A stretch of DNA of 64,000 nt from Treponema sp. (GCA_014804005.1 JAAVAP010000013.1:262302-326301); one strand, 5' to 3'. Counted from the first letter of the stretch, positions 1 to 7,834 are shown. The notes: generated by a model not told the origin, from the sequence alone. Numbers and translations are program-made.

Positions 1-2
1 AA

Positions 3-215
3 TTCGTCGGCGATGCGATGAGCTGCATGACGCAGCGCGGCGGAATGATTCTCGGGCAGGATTCCAAGCAATCGGGCGAAGTGATTCACTGCGAAGCGCC
101 TATGGCGAAGATGTTCGGATTTTCCACGACGCTCCGTTCCGCCACGCAAGGCCGCGCCTCGTTCACGATGGAATTCAGCCATTTCCAAAAAAAGCCGGGC
201 GGGTTTTATAGTTGA
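3..215 (+). CDS. fusA: Elongation factor G, C-terminal fragment (5' truncated by window edge)
   Basis: Only the last 70 codons are present; the frame is open from base 3. The residues MFGFSTTLRSATQGRASFTM and MEFSHF match the conserved end of domain V of EF-G, the GTPase that translocates tRNA and mRNA on the ribosome. The GTPase domain lies outside the window, so a specialised EF-G paralogue cannot be excluded; spirochaetes often carry more than one. No clear terminator follows; about 180 bp of AT-rich sequence separates it from tRNA-Leu. Confidence 0.85.
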   Translation, partial: FVGDAMSCMTQRGGMILGQDSKQSGEVIHCEAPMAKMFGFSTTLRSATQGRASFTMEFSHFQKKPGGFYS

Positions 216-359
216 TGGTGAAGAATGAATAGTTAATATTGAGTAGGGCTGATTTTGGACGGTTTCCGATTATTCCGCACGAAGAATCGAAAAGTTTTGC
301 ATGGATGGTTTTTGCCTTGTGCGGCGAAAAAGTTTTTCTTTATTTTTTCGCTTTTCTTC

Positions 360-388
360 TTGACATTTTTTTTGATTTCTGCTAGTAT
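360..388 (+). promoter_or_regulatory. Promoter of tRNA-Leu
   Basis: A perfect -35 box TTGACA (360-365) and a -10 box TAGTAT (383-388) are separated by 17 nt, and the tRNA begins 10 nt after the -10 box. Confidence 0.7.
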
Positions 389-398
389 ATTTTCACTT

Positions 399-480
399 GC
401 GGGGATGGCGGAATTGGTAGACGCGCTAGCTTGAGGTGCTAGTGGTGAAAGCCGTGGCCGTTCAAGTCGGCTTCTCCGCA
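399..480 (+). tRNA. tRNA-Leu (GAG)
   Basis: The acceptor arms GCGGGGA (399-405) and TCTCCGC (473-479) pair with one G-U. The anticodon loop TTGAGGT lies between CTAGC and GCTAG, giving anticodon GAG. A long variable arm marks it as a class II tRNA, and the discriminator is A. The 3' CCA is not encoded. Confidence 0.95.
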
Positions 481-517
481 AAAGGAAATCGTGGAAATCT
501 GCGGTTTCCTTTTTTTT
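481..517 (+). terminator. Rho-independent terminator after tRNA-Leu
   Basis: A 10-bp stem, AAAGGAAATC with GGTTTCCTTT (two G-U pairs), runs directly into a T tract immediately downstream of the tRNA. Confidence 0.75.
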
Positions 518-541
518 GTCCTTTCGAGCTTGAAATTTCCC

Positions 542-570
542 TTGAAAAAAATCGCACCTTGTGATATAAT
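542..570 (+). promoter_or_regulatory. Promoter of pgk
   Basis: TTGAAA (542-547) and TATAAT (565-570) are separated by 17 nt, with an extended -10 TGA. The expected start of transcription leaves a leader of about 40 nt that carries the AAGGAGAA ribosome-binding site at about 602-609. Confidence 0.8.
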
Positions 571-614
571 TATTATCCAAATGAATTCAAATTCAACTTC
601 TCAAGGAGAACGAA

Positions 615-1886
615 ATGATCAAGACAGTAAAAGACGTTGACCTCAAGGGTAAGCGCATCATCATGCGCGTGGATTTCAATGTGCCGATGAAAGACGGCGT
701 AGTTCAGGACGACACGCGAATTATGGCGGCGCTTCCTACCATCAAGTACATCATCGAGCAGAAGCCGCGCAGCCTCGTGCTTATGAGCCACTTGGGTGAT
801 CCGAAAAAGGACGTGAAAAAGGCGCAGGAAAAAGCAGAGAAGGCGGGAAAGCCGTGGACTGATGCCGATTCTGAAAAATTCATCAACGGCAAAAACCGCA
901 TGAAGCCCGTCGTCGAATATTTCGCGCAAAAGCTCGGCTCGCCTGTAACTTTCCTTCCCGACGCTCTCGGACAGAAGGCCGCGATTGATGCGCTTCCCGA
1001 AGGGGCTGTGGCGATGCTCGAAAATGTTCGCTTCCATAAAAAAGAGACTTCCAAGGATTCTGCCGAGCGCGATGTGATGGCTAAAGAGCTCGCATCTTAC
1101 GGAGACATTTTTGTGAACGACGCTTTCGGAACGGCGCACCGCGATCAGGCTTCCACAGCGTCGATTGCGAAATTCATGCCAGTGCCGAGCGTTGGCGGAT
1201 TCCTCATGGAAAAGGAAGTGAAATACATTCAGCCGATGGTTACGAATCCTGAAAAGCCGATGATCGCGATTATCGGCGGCGCGAAAGTTTCTTCAAAAAT
1301 CGCCGTGCTCGAATCGCTTCTCAAAAACGCGAGCGCGCTCGTTATCGGCGGCGGAATGGCGTACACGTTCCTCAAGGCGCAAGGACATTCTGTCGGAAAG
1401 TCGCTTGTCGAAGATGATTTCATCGACACTGCGAAAAAATTGCTCGCCGATGCCGAGGCGAAAGGCGCGAAAATCATTCTTCCTGTTGACCATGTTGGCG
1501 CGGAAGAATTTAGCCCGGACGCGAAGCCTGTCGCCGTTGACGGAACGGACATTCCCGAAAATCTCATGGCGATGGACGTAGGGTCTAAGACAATCGAGCT
1601 TTATAAAGAAGTCATCGGCTCTGCAAAGTCGATTGTATGGAACGGACCTGTCGGCGTTTTCGAATTCGAAGCGTTCTCGAAAGGAACTGAAACTGTCGCG
1701 AAACTTGTCGCCGAGGCGACCGGCCGAGGAGCAATGACTGTCGTTGGCGGCGGCGATTCTGTTGCGGCCGTGAACAAATTCCACCTTGCGGACAAAATGA
1801 GCCATGTTTCTACGGGCGGCGGCGCTTCGCTTGAATTCCTCGAAGGAAAGACGCTTCCTGGAATCGCGGTTTTGGCGACAAAATAA
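615..1886 (+). CDS. pgk: Phosphoglycerate kinase
   Basis: Cytosolic glycolytic enzyme that transfers phosphate from 1,3-bisphosphoglycerate to ADP. The 423-residue product starts with the family pattern for an N-terminal domain (VDLKGKRIIMRVDFNVPM). It contains the hinge-side motif GGAKVSSKIAVLESLL and the nucleotide-side NGPVGVFE and VGGGDSVAAV segments. Its length is slightly above the usual 395-415, with a Lys-rich insertion near residues 60-90. The ATG has a strong AAGGAGAA site 5 nt upstream. The gene has its own promoter and is followed by tpiA, a natural glycolytic pairing, separated by an unusual hairpin-rich spacer. Confidence 0.97.
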   Translation: MIKTVKDVDLKGKRIIMRVDFNVPMKDGVVQDDTRIMAALPTIKYIIEQKPRSLVLMSHLGDPKKDVKKAQEKAEKAGKPWTDADSEKFINGKNRMKPVVEYFAQKLGSPVTFLPDALGQKAAIDALPEGAVAMLENVRFHKKETSKDSAERDVMAKELASYGDIFVNDAFGTAHRDQASTASIAKFMPVPSVGGFLMEKEVKYIQPMVTNPEKPMIAIIGGAKVSSKIAVLESLLKNASALVIGGGMAYTFLKAQGHSVGKSLVEDDFIDTAKKLLADAEAKGAKIILPVDHVGAEEFSPDAKPVAVDGTDIPENLMAMDVGSKTIELYKEVIGSAKSIVWNGPVGVFEFEAFSKGTETVAKLVAEATGRGAMTVVGGGDSVAAVNKFHLADKMSHVSTGGGASLEFLEGKTLPGIAVLATK

Positions 1887-1892
1887 ATTTAA

Positions 1893-2060
1893 TTTTTATA
1901 GGAGTTATGAAAAAAGTTGCCTGAAATAGCGTCAACTTTTTTCATGTCAAGTTTCCGTTGGAAACTTGCATATTCAATGCACATTCTCATTTCATTGCGA
2001 ATGTGCGTAAAAAGCCAATCGCGATTTTGAAAAATCGTTCATGGCTTTTTTAGGAGTTAT
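1893..2060 (+). repeat. Four-hairpin intergenic element with duplicated Shine-Dalgarno (copy 1)
   Basis: The spacer between pgk and tpiA is bounded by a near-direct repeat (TTTTTATAGGAGTTAT at 1893-1908 and CTTTTTTAGGAGTTAT at 2045-2060); the right copy is the tpiA ribosome-binding site. Between them lie four consecutive hairpins. The first is a perfect 13-bp stem, ATGAAAAAAGTTG with its complement (1907-1919/1933-1945). The second is CAAGTTTCC-GTT-GGAAACTTG (1948-1968). The third is GCACATTC/GAATGTGC (1979-1986/1999-2006). The fourth is AAAAAGCCA/TGGCTTTTT (2009-2017/2042-2050), enclosing a smaller stem. The same layout recurs at 7321-7488. Function unknown; mRNA processing, stabilisation or translational control are possible. 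Confidence 0.75.
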
Positions 2061-2061
2061 T

Positions 2062-2811
2062 ATGGCACGGACACATTACATCGCTGGAAACTGGAAAATG
2101 AACACGTCGAAGGCGGAAGCGGTAAAATTGGCGGAGGACTTGGTCGCGGCTCTCAAGGGCAAGACGAACAAGTTCATGATTGGCGTTCCATTCGTTTATT
2201 TGGACGCGGTGGCGCAAGTCGTAAAAGGCTCGAATATAATCCTTGCGGCGCAGGACTGCGCTGCCACTGCGAACGGCGCGCACACTGGCGAAGTTTCCAC
2301 GGAAATGCTCAAGGACATCGGATGCTCTTGCGTCATTCTCGGACACAGCGAGAGACGGCATGAAATCGGCGAAAGCGACGAGCTCATCAACAAAAAAGTG
2401 CGCCGCGCCTTGAACGCCGGCCTCGAAGTGGACTTGTGCATCGGAGAGCTTTTGAGTGAGCGCGAGGCGGGCGAGGCGGAGCAAGTCTGCGCGTTCCAGC
2501 TTTCGGCAGGGCTTGCAGGCGTGAGCGAAGAGCAGATGAAGCGCGTGACGATTGCCTACGAGCCGGTTTGGGCGATTGGAACTGGAAAGACCGCCACTCC
2601 CGAAGACGCGCAGGCAATCCACAAATTCATCCGAGGCTACATCGCGAAACTTTACAATGAAAAAGTCGCCGAGGAAACGATAATCCAGTACGGCGGCTCG
2701 ATGAAGGCTTCCAACGCGAAAGAATTGCTCGCGCAGCCCGACATTGACGGCGGACTCATCGGCGGTGCTTCGCTCAAGGCGGAGACTTTCGTTCCGATTT
2801 GCGAAATCTAA
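2062..2811 (+). CDS. tpiA: Triosephosphate isomerase
   Basis: Interconverts dihydroxyacetone phosphate and glyceraldehyde 3-phosphate in glycolysis. The 249-residue product is of normal length. It shows the substrate lysine in GNWKMN (K12), the catalytic histidine in ILGHSERR, the catalytic glutamate in AYEPVWAIGTGK, and the phosphate-binding YGGSMK and GGLIGGASL segments. The ATG at 2062 is chosen because GGAG lies 5 nt upstream and the protein then begins MARTHYIAGNWKMN; an in-frame ATG at 2041 lies inside the upstream hairpin. Translation probably depends on the duplicated Shine-Dalgarno of the preceding element. Confidence 0.97.
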   Translation: MARTHYIAGNWKMNTSKAEAVKLAEDLVAALKGKTNKFMIGVPFVYLDAVAQVVKGSNIILAAQDCAATANGAHTGEVSTEMLKDIGCSCVILGHSERRHEIGESDELINKKVRRALNAGLEVDLCIGELLSEREAGEAEQVCAFQLSAGLAGVSEEQMKRVTIAYEPVWAIGTGKTATPEDAQAIHKFIRGYIAKLYNEKVAEETIIQYGGSMKASNAKELLAQPDIDGGLIGGASLKAETFVPICEI

Positions 2812-2826
2812 AATCAAAGTGAATGT

Positions 2827-2922
2827 TTAAAGTTTGCGTCAATGTTTTGACGCAAACTTTAATTTCGAACTTTCCGCGTTCTTTAAAAGGCGCGGAAAGT
2901 TTGTGCCGCCGGCATTTTTTTT
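2827..2922 (+). terminator. Triple-hairpin terminator after tpiA
   Basis: Three hairpins follow in series. The first is a perfect 16-bp inverted repeat (2827-2842/2847-2862) with loop TGTT. The second is an 11-bp stem AACTTTCCGCG (2868-2878/2891-2901). The third is TGCC-GCC-GGCA (2904-2914) followed by eight T. The last hairpin plus T run looks like the actual terminator; the other two may protect the 3' end. Confidence 0.75.
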
Positions 2923-2948
2923 ATTAAGAAAAAAAATTTTTTTTTCTC

Positions 2949-2977
2949 TTGAATAATTTTATTTTTTTCATTATAAT
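2949..2977 (+). promoter_or_regulatory. Promoter of secG
   Basis: TTGAAT (2949-2954) and TATAAT (2972-2977) are 17 nt apart in an AT-rich stretch. The predicted leader is about 25 nt and contains the GGAG site at 2999-3002. Confidence 0.75.
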
Positions 2978-3008
2978 TTAGTTTCATTGATTTGAATTGG
3001 AGTTTTTT

Positions 3009-3389
3009 ATGGGTGCTATAAAAGTTATTCTGATGGTCGCGTTTGTAATAATTTGCGTCCTGCTTGTTCTTTTGGTTTTGATTCAAAACGACGAGGGCGG
3101 CGGCCTTGGCGGACTTATGAGCGGTTCGGGGAGCGCGGCGTTCGGCTCGCATTCGGCGAGCGTGATAAACAAGACGACGTTCGTTTTGGTCGCGCTGTTC
3201 ATCGTTACGGCTTTTTCCATTGCGCGGCTCAACAAAAAGCCCGCTGTAAAATCGACACTCTCTCCTGCCGTCCAAGAAAGCGTGGACACGAGCGGCGCGG
3301 GCGTTGAAAATTGGTGGAACGACCTTGAAGCGGAAGGCGCGGCAGAAGCGGAGGCTTCGGAAGCCGAGTCCTTGCCCGACGAAAAATAA
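3009..3389 (+). CDS. secG: Preprotein translocase subunit SecG
   Basis: Small inner-membrane partner of SecYE that assists protein export. The product is 126 residues. It has a first membrane helix at about residues 3-25 ending in LVLIQNDEGGGLGGLMSGSG, the SecG signature loop, and a second helix at about 52-69. A variable acidic Glu/Ala-rich tail of about 50 residues follows, longer than in most SecG proteins. ATG 3009 is preferred over an in-frame TTG at 2997 because GGAG sits 6 nt upstream. It is transcribed alone, with its own promoter and a hairpin after the stop codon. Confidence 0.93.
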   Translation: MGAIKVILMVAFVIICVLLVLLVLIQNDEGGGLGGLMSGSGSAAFGSHSASVINKTTFVLVALFIVTAFSIARLNKKPAVKSTLSPAVQESVDTSGAGVENWWNDLEAEGAAEAEASEAESLPDEK

Positions 3390-3390
3390 T

Positions 3391-3409
3391 TTCGCGCGAA
3401 GTTTTTTTT
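3391..3409 (+). terminator. Short terminator after secG
   Basis: The palindrome TTCGCGCGAA is followed by G and eight T, starting 2 nt after the secG stop codon. The stem is short (about 4-5 bp), so termination may be partial and the ATPase operon could receive read-through. Confidence 0.55.
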
Positions 3410-3489
3410 GGGCGGCGGTGTCCGCACGGCATGGGTTCGCCTGCTTTGCGTCGAATTCTTTTAATGAAATTTTGAAAGAAGGTGATAGA

Positions 3490-3948
3490 ATGTTGGCTAC
3501 GTTTTTCAATCCGAATTTCATCAGCATGAATTTGGAGAGCGTGGACAAAGACGAACTTTTTGAGGAAATGGTGGAGATTTTCGTCCGGGGAGGCGAGGCT
3601 CTCGATCGCGCGGCGGTCTTGGATCGGCTTTTCGAGCGCGAAGCAAAAATGTCTACGGGAGTCGTTTCCGGAGTCGCCATTCCGCATGCCGTTTGTTCTG
3701 AAGTGAAAAAAGATATGGTCGCCGTGGGCATAAGCCCTGCGGGAATGGAATACGGCGCGCTTGACGGAAAGCCCGTGCACATCGTTTTTATGCTGCTTTT
3801 CGCGCAGGGCAATGCTTCCGACCATTTGGAAGTGATACGCAAGCTTTCGCTCATTTTGGACAACGCCGAAATCCGCGAAAAAATTCTCAAGGCCGAAAAC
3901 GCGCGCTCGCTTTTTGAAATGATTTGCGAAGCGGAGGAGTCTTTGTGA
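3490..3948 (+). CDS. PTS EIIA-like (PtsN/EIIANtr-type) phosphoacceptor protein
   Basis: The 152-residue product has the size and pattern of the fructose/nitrogen-type EIIA domain. Its conserved GVVSGVAIPHA segment carries the histidine that is phosphorylated by HPr/NPr in this family, and ASDHLEVIRKLSLIL matches the family's C-terminal part. No EIIB or EIIC domain is attached or adjacent, which favours a regulatory PtsN-like role over sugar uptake. ATG 3490 follows AAGGTGAT. Its stop codon overlaps the next start (TGATG), so it is the first gene of the ATPase operon as seen here; a link between PTS phosphorylation and ATPase expression is inference. Confidence 0.8.
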   Translation: MLATFFNPNFISMNLESVDKDELFEEMVEIFVRGGEALDRAAVLDRLFEREAKMSTGVVSGVAIPHAVCSEVKKDMVAVGISPAGMEYGALDGKPVHIVFMLLFAQGNASDHLEVIRKLSLILDNAEIREKILKAENARSLFEMICEAEESL

Positions 3949-4250
3949 TGGAAGGTGAAGAGCGAAATCTCATTGCGAATCTGCTTGAGGCGGAGGAAAG
4001 CGCGAGCGCGCTCATCGCCGAGGCTCGTTCCGAAGCCGACAAAATTTTGGCGCAGGCTCGGGCGCAAGCGGATTCGGACTACGAAAAGAAATTCAGGGAA
4101 ATGGATTCCTCGCTGGAAGAGAATTGTGAGAAAAGAATGCAGGAATTGAACGCGAATCATTCTTCCGCCCTTGAATCATACAAAGAAAAAATTTCCAAAA
4201 TCAATAAGGATACGGACTCATTCGACAAGTTTTTGCAATCTGTCTTGTAA
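3948..4250 (+). CDS. V/A-type ATPase peripheral stalk subunit (H/G-type coiled coil), operon 1
   Basis: A 100-residue, highly charged, almost entirely helical protein. The repeated pattern of A-E-A-R-S-E-A-D residues near positions 20-45 is typical of the H (G, NtpF) stator subunit that pairs with subunit E to tie the catalytic head to subunit I. Sequence identity in this family is low, so the call rests on the coiled-coil character, length and position at the head of a complete A-type operon. It overlaps the upstream gene by 1 nt and is followed within about 10 nt by the C subunit gene. Confidence 0.7.
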   Translation: MEGEERNLIANLLEAEESASALIAEARSEADKILAQARAQADSDYEKKFREMDSSLEENCEKRMQELNANHSSALESYKEKISKINKDTDSFDKFLQSVL

Positions 4251-4261
4251 GAAGGTGTGTG

Positions 4262-5272
4262 GTGGAACGTTCGGGCGCTCAATCTTATGTCTACGCAAAA
4301 GCAAGCGGAATCTTGGCGCGGTCTTTTATCGGTCAGCGAGCCGTGTCGCTTTTCAATGCGCGCTCGATTCCTGAACTTTGGTCGCTTGTCTTGAAAACCG
4401 AAGTTCCGTCCGTTCCCGAGACGCTTTTGGCGAAACGCTTCGAAGAAGAGGCGGGCGCGAAGCTGATTTTGGAATACAAAAGGTTGCTCGACATGTACGA
4501 CAGACCGGATGAAGTGGCTGTTCTTCTTTTGCGCTATTTCGACTATTCCAACTTGAAGTCGCTTGGAGCGGCGGCCGCGATGGGACAGAAAGAGCGTCCG
4601 AGCCTTCGAAACATCGCGCCGTACAATATTTTGAATTATGACGGCTGGCCTTCGATAAAGAAAATCACCGAACGCTCGCCGCTTTCTTGGTACGACAAGG
4701 AGCCGGAAATTTCGGAGCAGCAGTTTTTGGACGCTAAAATCGACAGGCAGTTCGTTTTTGATTTGTGGAAAGCCGCGAGCCGTCTCGGCGTTTTCGAACG
4801 GGCAATCGTCGAAGAATTGATTTTGAAAAAATACGCAATGCGGAACATGGTTTGGGCTTTGCGTCTCAAAGTTTTTTACAAAATGTCGCGCGACGAGATT
4901 TTGGAGCACATTTCCTTTTTGAATCCTTCGGCGAAAAAGGATGATTTGCTCGCGCATGACGCAATCGAAATTCTTGAAAAAAATCCCGAGCATTATGAAG
5001 ATTGGATCGGGTGGAAATATGCGAAATTTTTGAACGCGCACGAAGAGGGCTCGATATGGAGTATTGATCCAGGCTGGGTGGAGGACGCGGCGCAAAAGGA
5101 ACTCGTCGCGGAAGCGAACAGGCTTTTCCATGCCAAGCCTTTTGAGCCAGTCGTTTTGGTTTCGTGGTTTTTTATGAAGCTGCACGAACTCAATAATATA
5201 CGCGCGGCGGTGGAAGCCCTGCGCTTGAACGTCGGAGCCGAATCCGCGATGGAAGCGGCGGGAATAAGATAG
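4262..5272 (+). CDS. V/A-type ATP synthase subunit C (AC39/d family), operon 1
   Basis: The roughly 336-residue product matches the C (d, AC39) subunit that sits as a socket on the K ring and receives the central stalk. It is helix-rich and tryptophan-containing (residues ending PLSWYDKEP, ARSIPELW near the N terminus), with the length expected for the family. Two GTG codons (4259, 4262) follow the AAGG site at 4252-4255; 4262 gives the better spacing. It lies between the H-like gene and subunit I, as in archaeal and Enterococcus operons. The second ATPase operon in this window has no equivalent of this gene. Confidence 0.85.
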   Translation: MERSGAQSYVYAKASGILARSFIGQRAVSLFNARSIPELWSLVLKTEVPSVPETLLAKRFEEEAGAKLILEYKRLLDMYDRPDEVAVLLLRYFDYSNLKSLGAAAAMGQKERPSLRNIAPYNILNYDGWPSIKKITERSPLSWYDKEPEISEQQFLDAKIDRQFVFDLWKAASRLGVFERAIVEELILKKYAMRNMVWALRLKVFYKMSRDEILEHISFLNPSAKKDDLLAHDAIEILEKNPEHYEDWIGWKYAKFLNAHEEGSIWSIDPGWVEDAAQKELVAEANRLFHAKPFEPVVLVSWFFMKLHELNNIRAAVEALRLNVGAESAMEAAGIR

Positions 5273-5279
5273 GTGGGTT

Positions 5280-7274
5280 ATGGCAAGAACGACGCGAATG
5301 TGCCTTGTTGAGCTGATGGTTCTCAAAGAAGACATTTCGAATGTGCTTTTGTTTTTGGGAAAAAGCGGGAATTTTCAGTTCCAAAATAAATTGGGAGGCG
5401 AGGAGAATTCCCTGCGAACAACCGTCTCCGCACACGAAAACCGCGAGCGCGAAATGTTCGCCCGTCTTGATCAGGCGCGCGCCTTTTTGGGAATCGACGA
5501 CAGCGGAGTTTCCATAAAAGATGCGAATTTGCCCGACGGCAAGGATTTTGAGGAAGCAGAAAAAATAATTTCCTCGCTTGATAGCCTTATAAAGCGCGAT
5601 GCAACCGAGCGCGAAAATTACAAGCGGCTTGAAGAATCCTACAAAGAGGCTTCGGCTTTCAGCAACCTCAAGCAATCTTATGGCGAACTCGAGCGGCTTT
5701 CTTTCCTTTCGCTGCGAATCGGGAAAATTGATCCGGCCGTTTTTGACGAATTGAAATTTGCCGTGGGACAACGCGCGGTGGTAGTTCCGCTCGGCGACGA
5801 CAAGACGCGAATACTCGCAGCTTCCAGCAAAAAAGGTCGGTTCGCACTCGACACGGAACTCAAAAAATTCGGCTTCGTGCAAATGGAAATTCCGCAGGAT
5901 TTCAAGGGAATCCCGGACGAAGTTTTGGCTTCGCTGAAAAAACAGCGCGACGAAGGACGGATAAAGATTCGCGAGCTTGAGACGGAGCGCGCCAATTTCA
6001 CTGAAACTCACAAGGAAAAAATCCTGCGCCTTTTGGCTTCGTTTTCGCTCGGTGCGCAACTTGGCGACACGGAAAGTCTGCTTGAATCCACGCAATTGGT
6101 TTACCGGCTTACGGGCTGGATTCCGATTTCCGAATCGAGCGATTTTATAAAGAAAATTGATTCGCTCACTTCGCATCGCGTTTCGGTTCGCCAGTACAGA
6201 CCGGAGGAAGTTCCGAGCGTCGTCTCGGGAAGCGAAAAAGTTCCGGTCAGGCTCACTCGCTCGAAATTCGCGGGCGCGTTCAACAGGATGATTTTCAGTT
6301 ACGGCTCGCCTGTCTACGGCACGATCGATCCCACGCCGTTTGTCGCGGTTTTCTTCACGCTGCTTTTCGGAATAATGTTCGGCGACGCGGGGCAAGGGCT
6401 CGTTTTTCTCATAGCGGGAATCCTCATGGCGCGGAATGTCGTGAAAGTCGGCGGCTGGAACAAATTCGCGCCGATTTTCATCGGAATCGGAATTTCAAGC
6501 ACTTTGATGGGCTTGCTCACAGGCGAGTTTTTCGCGACGGAGACTGTCTTGGAACCGTTCGAACGTTTCGTGACTGGGCTTTTCGGCGAAAGCCGAAATC
6601 AAATCTTGCCGATGATGCCGCAGTCCGATCCGAATTCGATAAGGCGGATGTTCATGTTCTTCGGATTTTCGATCGCCGTGGGCTTCGTTATAAATTCGGT
6701 CGGAATAATTATCAACATCGTGAACTCGCTCGCGCGAGGAAAAATCGGCCGCGCGTTTTTCGGAAAGGGCGGACTTGCCGGCGCGATTTTCTTTTGGTAT
6801 GTCGTGGCGTTGGCGGTGCGCGTGGCGGCTTTCGGCCACAATGTCGCGCCTTATGACTGGATCGTAATCGGCGCGACGCTTTTCTTCTGCGCGTTCGGCG
6901 AGGTTTTCACGCGGCTCGTGGAAGGCGAAAGACCTGTAATGGAAAACGGCTTTGGCGCGGCGGTGATCGAGGCGGTGGTGGAACTTTTGGAGACAATCAT
7001 CACCTATCTTTCGAACTCGGTGAGCTTTTTGCGCGTGGGCGCGTTCGCATTGGCGCATGCCGTGCTCGGATTCATCATCAGCACGATGATGGGCTTGGTC
7101 GGCGGCGTGGGCGCGGTGGCAATCGGAATCGTCGGAAACGCGATTGTGATTGTCCTTGAAGGAATGATTGTCGCGATTCAGGCGATTCGTCTGCAATATT
7201 ATGAATTCTTTTCCAAATTCTTTGGCGAGACGGGAAGGGAATTCAAGGCGTATGAATTCGTCTATCGGAAATAA
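5280..7274 (+). CDS. V/A-type ATP synthase subunit I (a-subunit), operon 1
   Basis: Membrane stator subunit that forms the ion half-channels against the K ring. The 664-residue product has a soluble N-terminal half of about 340 residues with coiled-coil segments, then about seven to eight membrane helices. The motif PFVAVFFTLLFGIMFGDAGQ begins the membrane part. The segment NSVSFLRVGAFALAHA carries the arginine expected to face the ring's carboxylate. ATG 5280 has GGTGG just upstream. It is followed by a 217-bp hairpin-rich spacer before the K gene. Confidence 0.93.
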   Translation: MARTTRMCLVELMVLKEDISNVLLFLGKSGNFQFQNKLGGEENSLRTTVSAHENREREMFARLDQARAFLGIDDSGVSIKDANLPDGKDFEEAEKIISSLDSLIKRDATERENYKRLEESYKEASAFSNLKQSYGELERLSFLSLRIGKIDPAVFDELKFAVGQRAVVVPLGDDKTRILAASSKKGRFALDTELKKFGFVQMEIPQDFKGIPDEVLASLKKQRDEGRIKIRELETERANFTETHKEKILRLLASFSLGAQLGDTESLLESTQLVYRLTGWIPISESSDFIKKIDSLTSHRVSVRQYRPEEVPSVVSGSEKVPVRLTRSKFAGAFNRMIFSYGSPVYGTIDPTPFVAVFFTLLFGIMFGDAGQGLVFLIAGILMARNVVKVGGWNKFAPIFIGIGISSTLMGLLTGEFFATETVLEPFERFVTGLFGESRNQILPMMPQSDPNSIRRMFMFFGFSIAVGFVINSVGIIINIVNSLARGKIGRAFFGKGGLAGAIFFWYVVALAVRVAAFGHNVAPYDWIVIGATLFFCAFGEVFTRLVEGERPVMENGFGAAVIEAVVELLETIITYLSNSVSFLRVGAFALAHAVLGFIISTMMGLVGGVGAVAIGIVGNAIVIVLEGMIVAIQAIRLQYYEFFSKFFGETGREFKAYEFVYRK

Positions 7275-7320
7275 GCGCGGCGAAAATTCTCGCTCGGCGT
7301 GAATTGAAGTTGTTTTTTAA

Positions 7321-7488
7321 TATAGGAGTGTTAAACAGGAACTCCGCACAAATGGCGCAGCGTTCCTGTTTTCAAAGTTTGCGTTGCAAACTTCGATATT
7401 TACAGCGCGTTTTCATTTCATTGCAAATGCGCAGTAAAAAAACAGTCGCGATTTTCAAAAATCGCTCTTGACTTTTTATAGGAGTGTT
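7321..7488 (+). repeat. Four-hairpin intergenic element with duplicated Shine-Dalgarno (copy 2)
   Basis: The spacer before atpK begins and ends with the same 12-mer, TATAGGAGTGTT (7321-7332 and 7477-7488); the right copy is the atpK ribosome-binding site. In between, the order of hairpins matches copy 1 at 1893-2060: an AACAGGAAC/GTTCCTGTT stem, AAGTTTGCGTTGCAAACTT, a GCGCGTTTTCATTTCATTGC stem closed by AATGCGC, then GCGATTTTCAAAAATCGC nested in a weaker AGTC/GACT stem. Stem sequences differ, but the TTTTCATTTCATTGC loop and the GCGATTTT hairpin are shared. Both copies sit directly before an abundantly needed gene. Confidence 0.75.
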
Positions 7489-7491
7489 CTT

Positions 7492-7821
7492 ATGAACAAG
7501 AAAATTTTAGTTTTGGCGGCGGCGTTGTTCTGCGTCGCGATGGCAGGAATCTTCGCACAGTCTTCTTCCGAAGGCGCGGAAGAGCAGGCGATCGAGCAGA
7601 CGGACAACTCGAAGGCTTTCAAGTACATCGCGGCTTGTCTCGCGGTGGGCTTTTCGTGCATTGCGGGCGGAATGGCGGTCGGAAAGATCGGCGCGGCGGC
7701 GATGGGCGCGATGAGCGAAAATTCGGAACTTTCTGGAAAGGCTTTGCCGTTCGTCGGACTTGCCGAAGGTATCTGTCTTTGGGGATTCCTTGTGGCTTTG
7801 CTCATAATAATTCTCGGATAG
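7492..7821 (+). CDS. V/A-type ATP synthase subunit K (two-helix rotor protein), operon 1
   Basis: The 109-residue proteolipid forms the ion-carrying rotor ring. It has an N-terminal signal-like helix (MNKKILVLAAALFCVAMAGI) with a likely cleavage after FAQ, as in some A-type K subunits, then one helical hairpin. The second helix of the hairpin carries the ion-binding glutamate E92 in VGLAEGICLWGF. The position occupied by a Na+-ligand glutamine in sodium-type rings is V63 (AVGKIGAA), which argues for H+ coupling; this is inference from alignment by eye. ATG 7492 follows the duplicated TATAGGAGTGTT site. Confidence 0.9.
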   Translation: MNKKILVLAAALFCVAMAGIFAQSSSEGAEEQAIEQTDNSKAFKYIAACLAVGFSCIAGGMAVGKIGAAAMGAMSENSELSGKALPFVGLAEGICLWGFLVALLIIILG

Positions 7822-7834
7822 GCTCGGGCTTTCC

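Noticed and set aside
233-580. Minus-strand frame overlapping tRNA-Leu
   Set aside because: It overlaps the tRNA and its terminator, and has no recognisable domain.
1907-1921. Leader peptide MKKVA before tpiA
   Set aside because: Spacing from AGGAG to ATG is only 2 nt and the frame coincides with a perfect hairpin arm; kept only as a remark.
2041-2061. Upstream ATG as start of tpiA
   Set aside because: It lies in the last hairpin before the ribosome-binding site and would add seven residues not seen in the family.
4157-6395. Long minus-strand open frames opposite ATPase subunits C and I
   Set aside because: Residue composition (Arg, Phe, Ser, His rich) and exact antisense placement mark them as shadows of the real plus-strand genes.
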